NCBI RefSeq assembly: GCF_900108945.1
Contig: NZ_FNYE01000002.1
Coordinates: 186,001 to 250,000 of the forward strand
From: Paraburkholderia diazotrophica
GTDB taxonomy: Bacteria > Pseudomonadota > Gammaproteobacteria > Burkholderiales > Burkholderiaceae
Direction of reading: 5' to 3'
DNA length: 64,000 bases
Shown: one piece after another, positions 11,301 through 18,592 of the stretch
How positions within the stretch are numbered: the stretch's first letter is position 1
Layout: every line of letters starts with the position of its first letter
Position numbers and translations under genes: made by a program
The notes under the pieces: model-generated
What the model saw: the letters and a program-made list of their open reading frames with translations, nothing else
Database searches by the model: none
What the model was told of the DNA's origin: nothing

Positions 11301-11975
11301 GTCGAGATCGACCGTCGAGCCCGATTCGACCGTCTCCGAAATCGCCTTGAAGCCGACCCACGCGCCCGAGTAGCGCGACAGCGCCCAGCCGTACAGGCCG
11401 AATTCGAGCATGTCCGCGACGTTCGACGGATTCACGACGGGCATATGCCACGCGATCATCGCGAAGTCGCTCTGATGCGGCATCGACGACGACACGCAGC
11501 CGTGATCGTCGCCCGCCACGACCAGCACGCCGCCATGCTGCGACGAGCCGTACGCGTTGCCATGCTTGAGCGCATCGCCGGCGCGGTCGACGCCCGGGCC
11601 CTTGCCGTACCACATCGCGTACACGCCATCGACGGTGCGCTCCGGGTCCGCCTCGACTCGCTGCGTGCCGAGCACGGCCGTGCCGCCGAGTTCCTCGTTG
11701 ATTGCGGGCAGAAAGCGCACGTCGTTCGCGTCGAGCAGTTTCTTCGCCTTCCACAACTGCTGGTCGACCATGCCGAGCGGCGAGCCCCGATAGCCGCTGA
11801 TGAAGCCGGCCGTGTTGAAGTCGCGTGCCTTGTCGAGCTGGCGCTGCATCAGCGCGAGGCGAACGAGCGCCTGCGTGCCCGTCAGGAAGATGCGGCCACG
11901 CGTGGCAGTGAGGTTGTCCGAGAGGCGGTAGTCGGCGAGTGCCGGGGTGCCGTCGATGGGCAGACGAGCGGTCAT
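8382..11975 (-). CDS. Indolepyruvate ferredoxin oxidoreductase family protein (fused alpha-beta-gamma type)
   Basis: 1197 residues, the length of the single-chain IOR enzymes of proteobacteria. The order is an N-terminal pyrimidine/transketolase-like region (from about residue 20, FISGYRGSPLG), a TPP-binding region with GDGTYFHSG and the MTGGQPVDG stretch, a cysteine-rich segment (NEEVCEGCGDCGVQSNC..CPSF) likely to hold iron-sulfur clusters, a gamma domain starting VTGVGGTGVVTVGALI, and a C-terminal domain of about 300 residues. The family oxidatively decarboxylates aryl- or branched 2-oxo acids from amino acid breakdown to acyl-CoA. ATG 11975 is preceded by ggaga, 8 nt upstream. It stands as a single gene; neighbours give no clue to the electron acceptor. 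Confidence 0.93.
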   Translation of the reverse strand: MTARLPIDGTPALADYRLSDNLTATRGRIFLTGTQALVRLALMQRQLDKARDFNTAGFISGYRGSPLGMVDQQLWKAKKLLDANDVRFLPAINEELGGTAVLGTQRVEADPERTVDGVYAMWYGKGPGVDRAGDALKHGNAYGSSQHGGVLVVAGDDHGCVSSSMPHQSDFAMIAWHMPVVNPSNVADMLEFGLYGWALSRYSGAWVGFKAISETVESGSTVDLDALQTQWTTPEDFRAPAGGLHNRWPDLPSLTIEQRLHAKLDAVRHFARVNSIDKWIAPSPHANIGIVTCGKAHLDLMEVLRRLDLTVADLEQAGVRIYKVGLSFPLEMTRIDAFVSGLSEVLVIEEKGPVVEQQIKDYLYNRKEGARPMIVGKHAEDGSMLLSSLGELRPSRILPVFANWLAKHKPALDRRERVVDLVAPQILSNAADAVKRTPYFCSGCPHNTSTKVPEGSIAQAGIGCHFMASWMERDTTGLIQMGGEGVDWAAHSMFTKTRHVFQNLGDGTYFHSGILAIRQAVAAKATITYKILYNDAVAMTGGQPVDGSISVPQIARQVEAEGVSHFVVVSDEPEKYDGHHGLFPKGTTFHHRSELDKVQRELRDIDGVTVLIYDQTCAAEKRRRRKKGEFPDPDKRLFINEEVCEGCGDCGVQSNCLSVEPVETPLGRKRRIDQSSCNKDYSCVNGFCPSFVTIEGGKLKKAAGVAFDAAALAAGVDALPLPATHLDAAPYDILVTGVGGTGVVTVGALISMAAHLEGKSASVLDFMGFAQKGGSVLSFVRFAARDEWLNQVRIDTQQADVLLACDMVVGASADALQTVRHGRTRIVVNTHAIPNASFVQNPDANLHADALIDKMRHAAGEERMSSCDAQALATRFLGDTIGANILMLGFAWQLGLVPVSFAAMMRAIELNNVAVQMNQLAFSIGRMAAADAAGLEALWSQRHAAQRPAASLETLDTLIADREARLLAYGGAAYVKRYRALVDAARQAERRVDATHAERLSRAVATTFYRLLAVKDEYEVARLHSDPAFRAALEAQFEGVAGKDFGVKFNLAPPTISRARHGAKPQKKTFGQWMWPVFGVMSKWRGLRGTMLDPFGRTVERRMERELSNDYETTMQRAFAMLNNVTADDIVKLADLHARVRGYGHVKLANLAAVKRSERELAARLHIEAATGAAVNAALEEAKGAGTLRGIPVVVAK

Positions 11976-12329
11976 CGTGGAGTCTCCGTTGCTGTTATGC
12001 GTTTCGCCGCCGACAAATCGTGCTCGTTGCGCGCTTGTTGCGCGCTCGTTGCCGTCGCAGCGAAAGAGACTCCATTCTTTCGCGTCAATTAGAGAGAATT
12101 CTTTCTACTTTTTGCAGTTGATCAATCTGTGCCGAGAGGATTCCTGGCATTCCGCGTTGTTTTGAGATAGATCCACCGCTTCGGTAAAAGCGGCCTTTTT
12201 CGATGCTTTACGCGGGGCTTGGCGCGGCAGCTTTTGTCGGGACGCCTGGCCATCCGGACGAGGTTCACACAGCCCGCCGTTGGGTTACGCTATGCCGACC
12301 GATGTGCACCGAAGGCATAGGGAGGGGCG
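11976..12329. other. Divergent intergenic region (IOR / GST)
   Basis: 354 bases between divergent genes, with an AT-richer stretch around 12085-12125. It must carry both promoters, but no clear pair of -35/-10 boxes could be fixed. No gene seen. Confidence 0.5.
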
Positions 12330-12946
12330 ATGAAACTGTATTACTGGCCGAAGACGCGGGCTTTCCGCGCGCTGTGGATGCTCGAGGAGATCGGCGCGCC
12401 GTATGAACTGGTGCGCGTGAACCTTCGCGCAGGCGAGCAGGACACGACCGATTTCCATCACATCAATCCGATGTGCAAGCTGCCCGCGCTCGACGACGAC
12501 GGCGTGCAGGTCGCCGAATCGGGCGCGGTGCTGCTGTATCTCGCCGATCGCTTTCCGGAGTCGAAGCTCGGCGCGCCCATCGACGATCCGTTGCGCGGGC
12601 GTCTTTTGCAATGGCTTTTCTTCACGCCGGGTTGTCTCGAACCGGCGATGGCCGAAAAGCTGACGGGCGCGTCGGGCAATTCGTTCAGCTTCGGCTGGGG
12701 CAATCTGGAACGCGTGAAACTGGCGATCGACACGGCGCTCGACGAAGGCGAATGGCTGCCGGCGAGCGCTTTACGGCCGCCGATCTGCTGCTGGCCAGCA
12801 CGTTGCAGATCGCGTTCGTCGCGAAGCTGGTCGAAGCGTCGGGGCGGATCGGCGAATACGTCGAGCGGGCTATGGCGCGCGACGCGCACGCGCGGGCGAT
12901 GGCCGTCGAGCAGCGGGAAATCGACGCGCTGAAGCTGCATCATTGA
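12330..12946 (+). pseudogene. Glutathione S-transferase, interrupted by a one-base frameshift
   Basis: Starts at ATG 12330 behind an excellent ggagggg site. The first frame gives a normal GST N-terminal thioredoxin-fold domain (MKLYYWPKTRAFRALWMLEE.., NPMCKLPAL, ESGAVLLYLADRF) and half of the helical domain to residue about 145 (..DEGEWLPA). Then this frame turns into Arg/Ser-rich nonsense, while the -1 frame continues as GST: ERFTAADLLLASTLQIAF..EREIDALKLHH-like text ending at 12946. Adding one G to the GG at 12761-12762 restores an uninterrupted protein of about 205 residues reading ..EGEWLPGERFTAADLLL. So the gene is either freshly broken or carries a single-base sequencing error. As written the product would be 200 residues with a wrong C-terminal quarter. 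Confidence 0.85.
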
Positions 12947-12996
12947 AATCCGTGCGCTGATCGGGTCGCGCGGGCCGCGCGGTTCGTGCCGAACCG

Positions 12997-13935
12997 TCAG
13001 CCCGTCGGCTGCTGCTGGATCTCGTGTGCCGCAAGCGGCACGACATCGTCGAAATGCGTGTAGTCGATATGGCTCACGCCGTTCTCTTCGCGGATCAGAT
13101 CGACGAAACGGTGCTGCCAGCGGATGTCGTCGCTGGGCCACGAGAAGCGCGCCTGCATCGTCTGCGAGGTGTTTTCGTCGGAGCCTTCTATCGTAATCAG
13201 CAGCGACGCATCCTGTTCGGCGAGGCTCTCGGGCGTTTCGCCATACAGCGGGCTCGCTTCGTCGATCACGTGCATCAGGTTCCAGCCGAGGTAGAACATC
13301 GGCTGCTGGTCGCGCACGAGGCCGAGGTCGTAGATCCTGCGCAGCACGTAGCCTTCCGACGACTGCTCGACGCGCATCAGCCGCAGCCGCGCGCGAGCCT
13401 CGACGATCACGTTCTGCCTCGCGTTCGCCGTGCGCACCATCAGCGTGGTGCGGCCGTCGATGGGACGCACGATCGCGTAACGCGAGAACATGATCTTGGC
13501 GCGCGGGCGCGAGAAGCGCGCGAAGATCAGACCGGTGGCGAGCGCGATGCCCGACATGCCGACGAAGATTTCGAGCGTCGCAATGAGGTGCGCGTATAGC
13601 GTCTGCGGATGCATGTCGCCATAGCCGACCGTCGCGAGCGTTTCGACGCTGAAGAAGAACGCGCCCACGAAGCCCTTGGGGTTCTGATTGGCAATCGACG
13701 CGCTGCCGAGTTCGTACAGCAATCCGAAGAACGAGTTCAGCAGCAGGAACAGGACGGCGAGCGACACAAAAAAGACGGGCCAGCTGATCGTCAGCGCACG
13801 ATGGTAGAGGTCCTGCCACACGCGCAGCGGCAGACCGTGCGCGACGACAACATGCGAGCGCATGCGAATCTTCCGGTCGAGGATTCGGCCTTGGTGTTGC
13901 GGGTGATCTTTGGAATCGGGCGGGGTCGCGCTCAT
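12997..13935 (-). CDS. Inward-rectifier potassium channel (KirBac1.1 type)
   Basis: 312 residues. Two membrane helices (about 50-75 and 110-140) flank a pore loop with selectivity filter TVGYGD at 102-107; the C-terminal half (about 150-300) is the cytoplasmic Kir beta domain with ARPRAKIMF-like linker, NARQNV, DESSPLYGETPESL-like and IEGSDENT stretches. As recalled, the protein matches KirBac1.1 of Burkholderia pseudomallei closely along its length. It conducts K+ across the inner membrane and the family is modulated by lipids. Start set at ATG 13935 (MSATPPDSK); the upstream in-frame extension to 14139 is not channel-like. Its neighbours are unrelated in function. Confidence 0.93.
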   Translation of the reverse strand: MSATPPDSKDHPQHQGRILDRKIRMRSHVVVAHGLPLRVWQDLYHRALTISWPVFFVSLAVLFLLLNSFFGLLYELGSASIANQNPKGFVGAFFFSVETLATVGYGDMHPQTLYAHLIATLEIFVGMSGIALATGLIFARFSRPRAKIMFSRYAIVRPIDGRTTLMVRTANARQNVIVEARARLRLMRVEQSSEGYVLRRIYDLGLVRDQQPMFYLGWNLMHVIDEASPLYGETPESLAEQDASLLITIEGSDENTSQTMQARFSWPSDDIRWQHRFVDLIREENGVSHIDYTHFDDVVPLAAHEIQQQPTG

Positions 13936-14216
13936 TCTTGTTCTGCTGACGTGGGTGTTCTGCAGCGTTACGGCGCGCGCGTGCGGCACCCGCTGCCGCG
14001 CGTAGTGTAGCGCGTGAATCCGTTCGATACATGTAGCGTTGCCGTCACGCGCAGGGCCGCGTGATGGGGGCGAGCCGTGCTGCCAGGCCCGGTGTGTGGG
14101 CACGTCAGAGGAGAACTGCACGCGCCGGGATGCGCGCACGCAGACGACCGCCAGCTCGATCGCCGTGATGCGCGGTTTGTGCAGACCGCGCCAGCCGGCG
14201 ACACGCGCGCGTCGTG

Positions 14217-14462
14217 TCAGGGAAATGTCCGCGGCTTCGGCACGCCCGCACCGTGCTCGATATCGGCGACGGCTTGCTGATGCGCCGTCTCGATCGCTTC
14301 CGCCTCGGTTGCAAAGCCGGAGTCGCCACCTACCGTGGTCCAGCGCTGCACGGGATGATCGCGATGCCGGATTTCGTACTCCGCGTCCCAGCGCGCACCT
14401 TGAAGTTCGAGCGGACGAACGTGTATCGCATACACGCCGTAAAGGAAGAGCGGTTCTGCCAT
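14217..14462 (-). CDS. Small conserved-looking hypothetical protein
   Basis: 81 residues starting MAEPLFLYGVYAIHVRPLELQ and rich in aromatic and charged residues (ARWDAEYEIRHRDHP, TEAEAIETAHQQAVADIE). No signal peptide or membrane segment. No family recognised. The composition is that of a real soluble protein, unlike the Arg-rich alternative frames here. It lies about 100 nt downstream of another small gene (14565-14786) on the same strand, and both may form a transcript. ATG 14462 is chosen because residues upstream look like noise. Confidence 0.6.
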   Translation of the reverse strand: MAEPLFLYGVYAIHVRPLELQGARWDAEYEIRHRDHPVQRWTTVGGDSGFATEAEAIETAHQQAVADIEHGAGVPKPRTFP

Positions 14463-14564
14463 GATCGCCTCCGCCTGTTCAAGTCGAAGAGGGCCATCGG
14501 CGCGGCGCGCGGCGGACGCGCCACGTCTGCCTCGATGCATGCATCCCGGTGCATGAGCCAATGC

Positions 14565-14786
14565 TTATAGTTCGATCTCGCCGAGGATTCTGTGGGCCAG
14601 TGCCTTCGCTTCTTCGAGCGCTTCGTCGGCCGTTGCCGAGGTGGCTTCGACTTCGTAGACCGTGTCCTCTGTCTCGTCGCCTTCGTCGCGCGAGAGCGAA
14701 ACCACGCCCTGATACTTCCCGCCATCCAACGGGCGGGTCGTCGCCGTCGCCGTGTAGAGACCTTTGGTGTAGGTGACGTCCTCCAT
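14565..14786 (-). CDS. Small hypothetical protein
   Basis: 73 residues beginning MEDVTYTKGLYTATATTRPLDGG and ending in an acidic helix (ATADEALEEAKALAHRILGEIEL). A strong aggaga site sits 6 nt before ATG 14786. Compact, acidic and soluble, with no family recognised. The beta-rich first half and helical second half suggest a small alpha/beta domain resembling the generic stress-related small proteins of Burkholderia (inference). Same strand as the gene at 14217-14462. Confidence 0.65.
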   Translation of the reverse strand: MEDVTYTKGLYTATATTRPLDGGKYQGVVSLSRDEGDETEDTVYEVEATSATADEALEEAKALAHRILGEIEL

Positions 14787-14961
14787 GATGCATCTCCTGC
14801 AAGGGGGAGATTCCATCGTAGCACGCGATTTCGACGCTCACATGTCGATGCTTCGGGGCGTGCGTCCGGCTCTCGCGCGCCGTCGAGCGCCCTTGCACAG
14901 ACGGGTGAAGTTGCAGGTTCGGCGCGCGTTCCGACGGCTTCTCGCGGCAACTTCTTCCGGA

Positions 14962-15888
14962 TCAATCCTGCAGCAGCGATACCACTTCATCGAGCGTCGG
15001 CGAATGCGCGCCCGAGTGACGGCAGGCCGCCGCGCCTGCCGCGAGCGAGAACGCCAGATGCTCTTCCCACTTGCGTTGCGGCGCCGTCATCAGGCTGAAC
15101 AACAGGCCGCCGATCGACGCGTCGCCCGCGCCGACGGTATCGGCGACGGCCACGCGCGGCGGCTGCGCTTCGACGATGCGCTCGCCGTCGATCAGCGTCG
15201 CCTTATCCGAGCCTCGCGTGACGAGCACGATCGCCTTCGGGTTCATTGCGCGCAGTTGCGCGAGGGCGGACGCTTCGTCACCCGTCTTGAACAGCAGGCG
15301 TAGATCTTCGTCCGACACCTTGATCAGATCGGCGAGCGACGCCATGTGGCGCAGCGTCGGCTCGTAGCCGTGCTCCATCAGGTTGCGGTAGTTCGGATCG
15401 AAGCTGATCTTCACGCCGCGCGCGCGCAGGTCGGCCGCGAGCTTCGCGAGCGTCGCGCCGATCGGCTGGCGCACGAGGCTGATGCAGCCGAAGTGCGCCC
15501 ACTTCACATGCGACACCCAGCCTTCCGGCAGCTTCGACGGATCGAACGCGAGATCCGCGCTGTTGTCGCCCATGAAGAAGTACGCGGGCGGATGCGTCTG
15601 ATGCACGACCGCGAGCAGCGGCGCGCGCTCGACGCGCTGCATGAAGCGCATGTCGAGACCGGCGGCCACGCTGGCGTTCCACAGATCGTCGGAGAAGTTG
15701 TCGACGCCGAGTGAGCCGGCGCACGCCGTCGGCAGGCCGAGCCGCGCGACGGCGCGCGCGACGTTCCAGCCGGCGCCGCCGGGCACCGACAGCCACGTTG
15801 AAGGACCCGTGCGCACGAGATCGGTGAGGATGTCGCCGGCGGATACGAAGTCGGGAAAATCAGCGGGAAATTCGGGGCTTGCGCTCAT
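14962..15888 (-). CDS. PfkB-family sugar kinase (probable fructokinase)
   Basis: 308 residues. PfkB fold: N-terminal substrate motif LSVPGGAGWNVARAVARLG, and the C-terminal ATP/anion-hole motif DTVGAGDASIGG, whose GAGD (about 253-256) contains the catalytic Asp. The family phosphorylates fructose and related sugars in the cytoplasm. In this operon (LacI regulator, AGE-type isomerase, kinase) the natural reading is that mannose is isomerised to fructose and phosphorylated here to fructose-6-phosphate; this is inference. Start placed at ATG 15888 because ggtgag lies 5 nt upstream; a GTG at 15897 is the alternative. It begins 18 nt after the isomerase gene. Confidence 0.9.
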   Translation of the reverse strand: MSASPEFPADFPDFVSAGDILTDLVRTGPSTWLSVPGGAGWNVARAVARLGLPTACAGSLGVDNFSDDLWNASVAAGLDMRFMQRVERAPLLAVVHQTHPPAYFFMGDNSADLAFDPSKLPEGWVSHVKWAHFGCISLVRQPIGATLAKLAADLRARGVKISFDPNYRNLMEHGYEPTLRHMASLADLIKVSDEDLRLLFKTGDEASALAQLRAMNPKAIVLVTRGSDKATLIDGERIVEAQPPRVAVADTVGAGDASIGGLLFSLMTAPQRKWEEHLAFSLAAGAAACRHSGAHSPTLDEVVSLLQD

Positions 15889-15906
15889 GATGCTCACCGT
15901 ACAGGG

Positions 15907-17181
15907 TTATTCGGACTTGCTCGAAGGCTGCAACGCGGGCTGCAGCCCATGATGCAGCACTTCATAGCATGCGCCCATCGTGTGATAGTCGGTCTTGCCG
16001 GCGGGGCTCTTTTCGTCGCTGTACTTGCGGTTGTCGCACGTGAGAATGCGATACCACGCGCCATAGCGATGATCGACGAAGTGCGTCCAGCTATAACGCC
16101 AGATCTCGTCGTACCAGTCCCAGAAGCGCTCGTTGCCCGTGCGCTTGCCGAGCAGCGACGCTGTCGCGAACGTTTCGGCCTGAACCCAGAAGTACTTGTC
16201 GTGATCGCACACAGTGCGGTCCGGGCCGAAGCCGTAGTAGAGGCCGCCGTGATCGTGGTCCCACGCGTGCGTCATTGCGGCGTCGAACAGCTCGATCGCG
16301 CGCGGCAGCAGCCACGGCAGCGGACGATGACGTTCGAGAATCAGCAGCAGCTTCGCCCACTCTGTCTGGTGGCCGGGCTGGAAACCCCACGGACGGAAGA
16401 TGTTCGAGCTGTCTTCCTCGTTGTAGTGCCAGTCCACCGACCAGTCAGCGTGAAAGTGCTCCCACACGAGCCCTTGCGAGAGCTTCGCCTGGCGCAGCGT
16501 GATATTGGTCGCGACGCGCTCCGCGCGGTCGAGGTACACGAGATGGCCGGTCGCTTCGTAGGCGGCGAGCAGCGCCTCCGTCGTGTGCATGTTCGCGTTC
16601 TGTCCGCGATAGGTACTCACGCGCCAGTCGGCCGTGGCTTCGTCGGCGTAGAGACCCGTCGCGGCGTCCCAGAAGCGGTGCTCCATCAGCTCGAACGTCG
16701 CGGCGATCATCGGCTTCGCTTCTTCGATGCCCGCCATTGCCGCGTGTGAATACGCGAGCAGCACGAACGCGAGACCGTAGCAGTGGCGCGTCGCGTCGAG
16801 CGTGCGCCTGTGGCCGTCGCGCCAGTCGATCTCCCAGTCGTAGCCCTGATGATGCGGGTCCCAGTGGCCGTCGCGCAGGAACTTCAGGCCATGCTGGGCG
16901 TATTCCAGATGTTGCGGATCGCCGAACTGACGGTACGCCATCGCATAGTTGAAGACGTAGCGGCAACTGCTGACGAGATGGCGCGTCGCGCGGTTGTAGA
17001 TCGTGCCGTCGTCGCGAAAGAAGTGGAAGAAACCGCCGCTCGGGTCGAGCACGTTCGGCGCGTAGAAGCGCAGCGTGTCCTCGATGTGCGACAGCAGGAA
17101 AGCGCTGTCGCGGAAGTTGGAGACGGGCGGCGCCTTGTGGTTGGCGTTGTCGTTCGAAAGAGTCGTGTCGGGTTGTTTCAT
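15907..17181 (-). CDS. AGE-family epimerase/isomerase (probable mannose/aldose-ketose isomerase)
   Basis: 424 residues, matching the N-acylglucosamine 2-epimerase (AGE) superfamily of alpha6/alpha6-barrel enzymes. Visible family features are ATRHLVSSCRYVFNYAMAYR, DATRHCYGLAFVLLAYSHA, NANMHTTEALLAAYEATG, WGFQPGHQTEWAKLLLILER and KYFWVQAETFATA, including several of the conserved His, Arg and Glu positions of the barrel centre. In AGE members next to fructokinases the reaction is usually D-mannose to D-fructose. Its ATG overlaps the stop of the LacI gene by 4 nt (ATGA, 17178-17181), indicating translational coupling. No sugar transporter is nearby. Confidence 0.88.
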   Translation of the reverse strand: MKQPDTTLSNDNANHKAPPVSNFRDSAFLLSHIEDTLRFYAPNVLDPSGGFFHFFRDDGTIYNRATRHLVSSCRYVFNYAMAYRQFGDPQHLEYAQHGLKFLRDGHWDPHHQGYDWEIDWRDGHRRTLDATRHCYGLAFVLLAYSHAAMAGIEEAKPMIAATFELMEHRFWDAATGLYADEATADWRVSTYRGQNANMHTTEALLAAYEATGHLVYLDRAERVATNITLRQAKLSQGLVWEHFHADWSVDWHYNEEDSSNIFRPWGFQPGHQTEWAKLLLILERHRPLPWLLPRAIELFDAAMTHAWDHDHGGLYYGFGPDRTVCDHDKYFWVQAETFATASLLGKRTGNERFWDWYDEIWRYSWTHFVDHRYGAWYRILTCDNRKYSDEKSPAGKTDYHTMGACYEVLHHGLQPALQPSSKSE

Positions 17182-18164
17182 GGCGTATTCACCGAAGTGC
17201 TGGCACGGACAACGAGTTGGACGGGTACGCGAATATCGAGTGCGGACGGCGCATCTTCGAGCAGGAGTTCGACGCCGCGTCGGCCGAGCGCTTCCTTGTC
17301 GACGGCGATCGTCGTGAGGGGCGGGCGCGCATGCGCGGCGGCGGGAATGTCGTCGAAGCCGACGATCGCGATGTCTTCGGGCACGCGCAGGCCGCGCGCG
17401 AGACACACGCGCAGCGCGGCGAGCGCGGCGAGATCGTTGTACGCGAAGACGGCGTCGGGGCGCGGGCCGGGGCGATCGAGCAGCTGCTCCATCGCAAGTG
17501 CGGCGCCTGCGTCGGGGTCGAGGCCCGCGTCGATCGTGACTTCGAGCGACGGATCGAACAGCAGTCCCGCTTCGAAGAACGCGCGCCGGTAGCCGAGCGC
17601 GCGCTGCGCGATGCTGTAGTGCGCGAGCGAGCCGCCGATGAACGCGACGCGCGTGCGCTTCTGCGCGAACAGATGTTGCATCGCGAGCGCGGCGCCCGCC
17701 TGGTTGTCGAGATTCACCGAGCGCAGATTCGGCGCCCACAGATCGATCAGCACGAGCGGGCGCTGCATCGCGGCGAGCGTCGCGAGCGTTTCCGGCTCGA
17801 CGAAGCCCGCGACGGCGATCGCATCCGGCGCGTGCAGGCGCATCTGCTGGACGACGTCTTCTGTCGGACCCGCCGTCAGCACGGACGGAACGATGCCGCG
17901 CTCGCGGCAGGCGTCTTCGACGCCGTGCAGCACATGGGAGAAGAACGGGCTGACCGCGAAGTTGTTGTGATGCCGATGCAGCAGGAACGTGAGCCGGCGA
18001 ATGCGCGGGCGCAATTGCGCGGAGTCGTATCCGAGCCGGCGCGCCGTTTCGACGATGCGCTCGCGCGTCGATTCCGACAGGCCCGGCTGGTTCTTCAGCG
18101 CTCGGGAGACCGTGCCGATCGATACGCTGGCTGCGCGGGCGACGTCGCGGATCGTTGTAGCCAT
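17178..18164 (-). CDS. LacI-family transcriptional regulator of the sugar operon
   Basis: 328 residues. The N terminus is a textbook LacI HTH and hinge (TIRDVARAASVSIGTVSRALKNQPGLSESTRERI, residues about 4-37), followed by a periplasmic-binding-protein-like sugar domain ending in AIVGFDDIPAAAHARPPLTTIAVD. It is the first gene of the operon with the isomerase and kinase, so it probably represses its own operon and is released by the sugar substrate. The likely operator is the palindrome at 18310-18330, about 150 nt upstream of its start. Confidence 0.92.
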   Translation of the reverse strand: MATTIRDVARAASVSIGTVSRALKNQPGLSESTRERIVETARRLGYDSAQLRPRIRRLTFLLHRHHNNFAVSPFFSHVLHGVEDACRERGIVPSVLTAGPTEDVVQQMRLHAPDAIAVAGFVEPETLATLAAMQRPLVLIDLWAPNLRSVNLDNQAGAALAMQHLFAQKRTRVAFIGGSLAHYSIAQRALGYRRAFFEAGLLFDPSLEVTIDAGLDPDAGAALAMEQLLDRPGPRPDAVFAYNDLAALAALRVCLARGLRVPEDIAIVGFDDIPAAAHARPPLTTIAVDKEALGRRGVELLLEDAPSALDIRVPVQLVVRASTSVNTP

Positions 18165-18592
18165 CGAGAGAAGCGGCCGCGCACAGACGCGCCGCAGCGA
18201 AGTCCAAGTTCGGGTGATTGTATAGTAAAACGCTGCGGGAAAACCCCCATCAGCGGGCTTTAGATACGCGTAGATACCCGTAGATAGGCTTACTGGAGGC
18301 TAAATGTTTGTTTAGTAAAATTCACTAAACGATTCTTCGAATCGCCGATTGGCGCGGCCCGCCGGATATTCCGACGGCAGTATGCGTGCGCGGTGGACCG
18401 GGCTTGTCACTGGCTCGATGCGAGACGAATCAGGGAATGGGGGAGCGGGCAGTCGGCACCTTGCCTGAAGGTGACTGCTCGTGATGACAGAAGAATGTCG
18501 GCCGAATGGATGTCGGCTCGATAGGGCCGTCGCGTCGGGCGCGGGCTGCCTGCGGCGACGCTTTGACGCGAAAAGTCAGCCGGCTTCGAAGC
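18165..18592. other. Intergenic region upstream of the LacI operon
   Basis: 428 bases holding the operator palindrome and AT-rich promoter region (18215-18335) of the sugar operon. From 18340 to 18592 nothing recognisable is seen; the EAL-GGDEF gene ends at 18593. Confidence 0.5.
18310..18330. promoter_or_regulatory. Probable LacI-type operator
   Basis: A 21-bp dyad with outer arms GTTTAGT / ACTAAAC (18310-18316 and 18324-18330); on the minus strand the symmetry extends to 10-bp arms around a central T with one mismatch. A related half-site (TATAGTAAAAC, 18221-18231) lies closer to the LacI gene. The position upstream of an autoregulated LacI operon supports an operator role; the AT-rich sequence could also contain the promoter. 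Confidence 0.6.

Noticed and set aside
8904-12092. Two frames of about 530 residues antisense to the IOR gene (8904-10502 and 10503-12092)
   Set aside because: Same antisense composition, no family motifs, fully covered by a convincing 1197-residue enzyme.
17182-18208. Extension of the isomerase frame through the LacI gene (766 residues)
   Set aside because: The added part is a shifted reading of the LacI gene with Arg-rich composition; the isomerase starts at ATG 17181.
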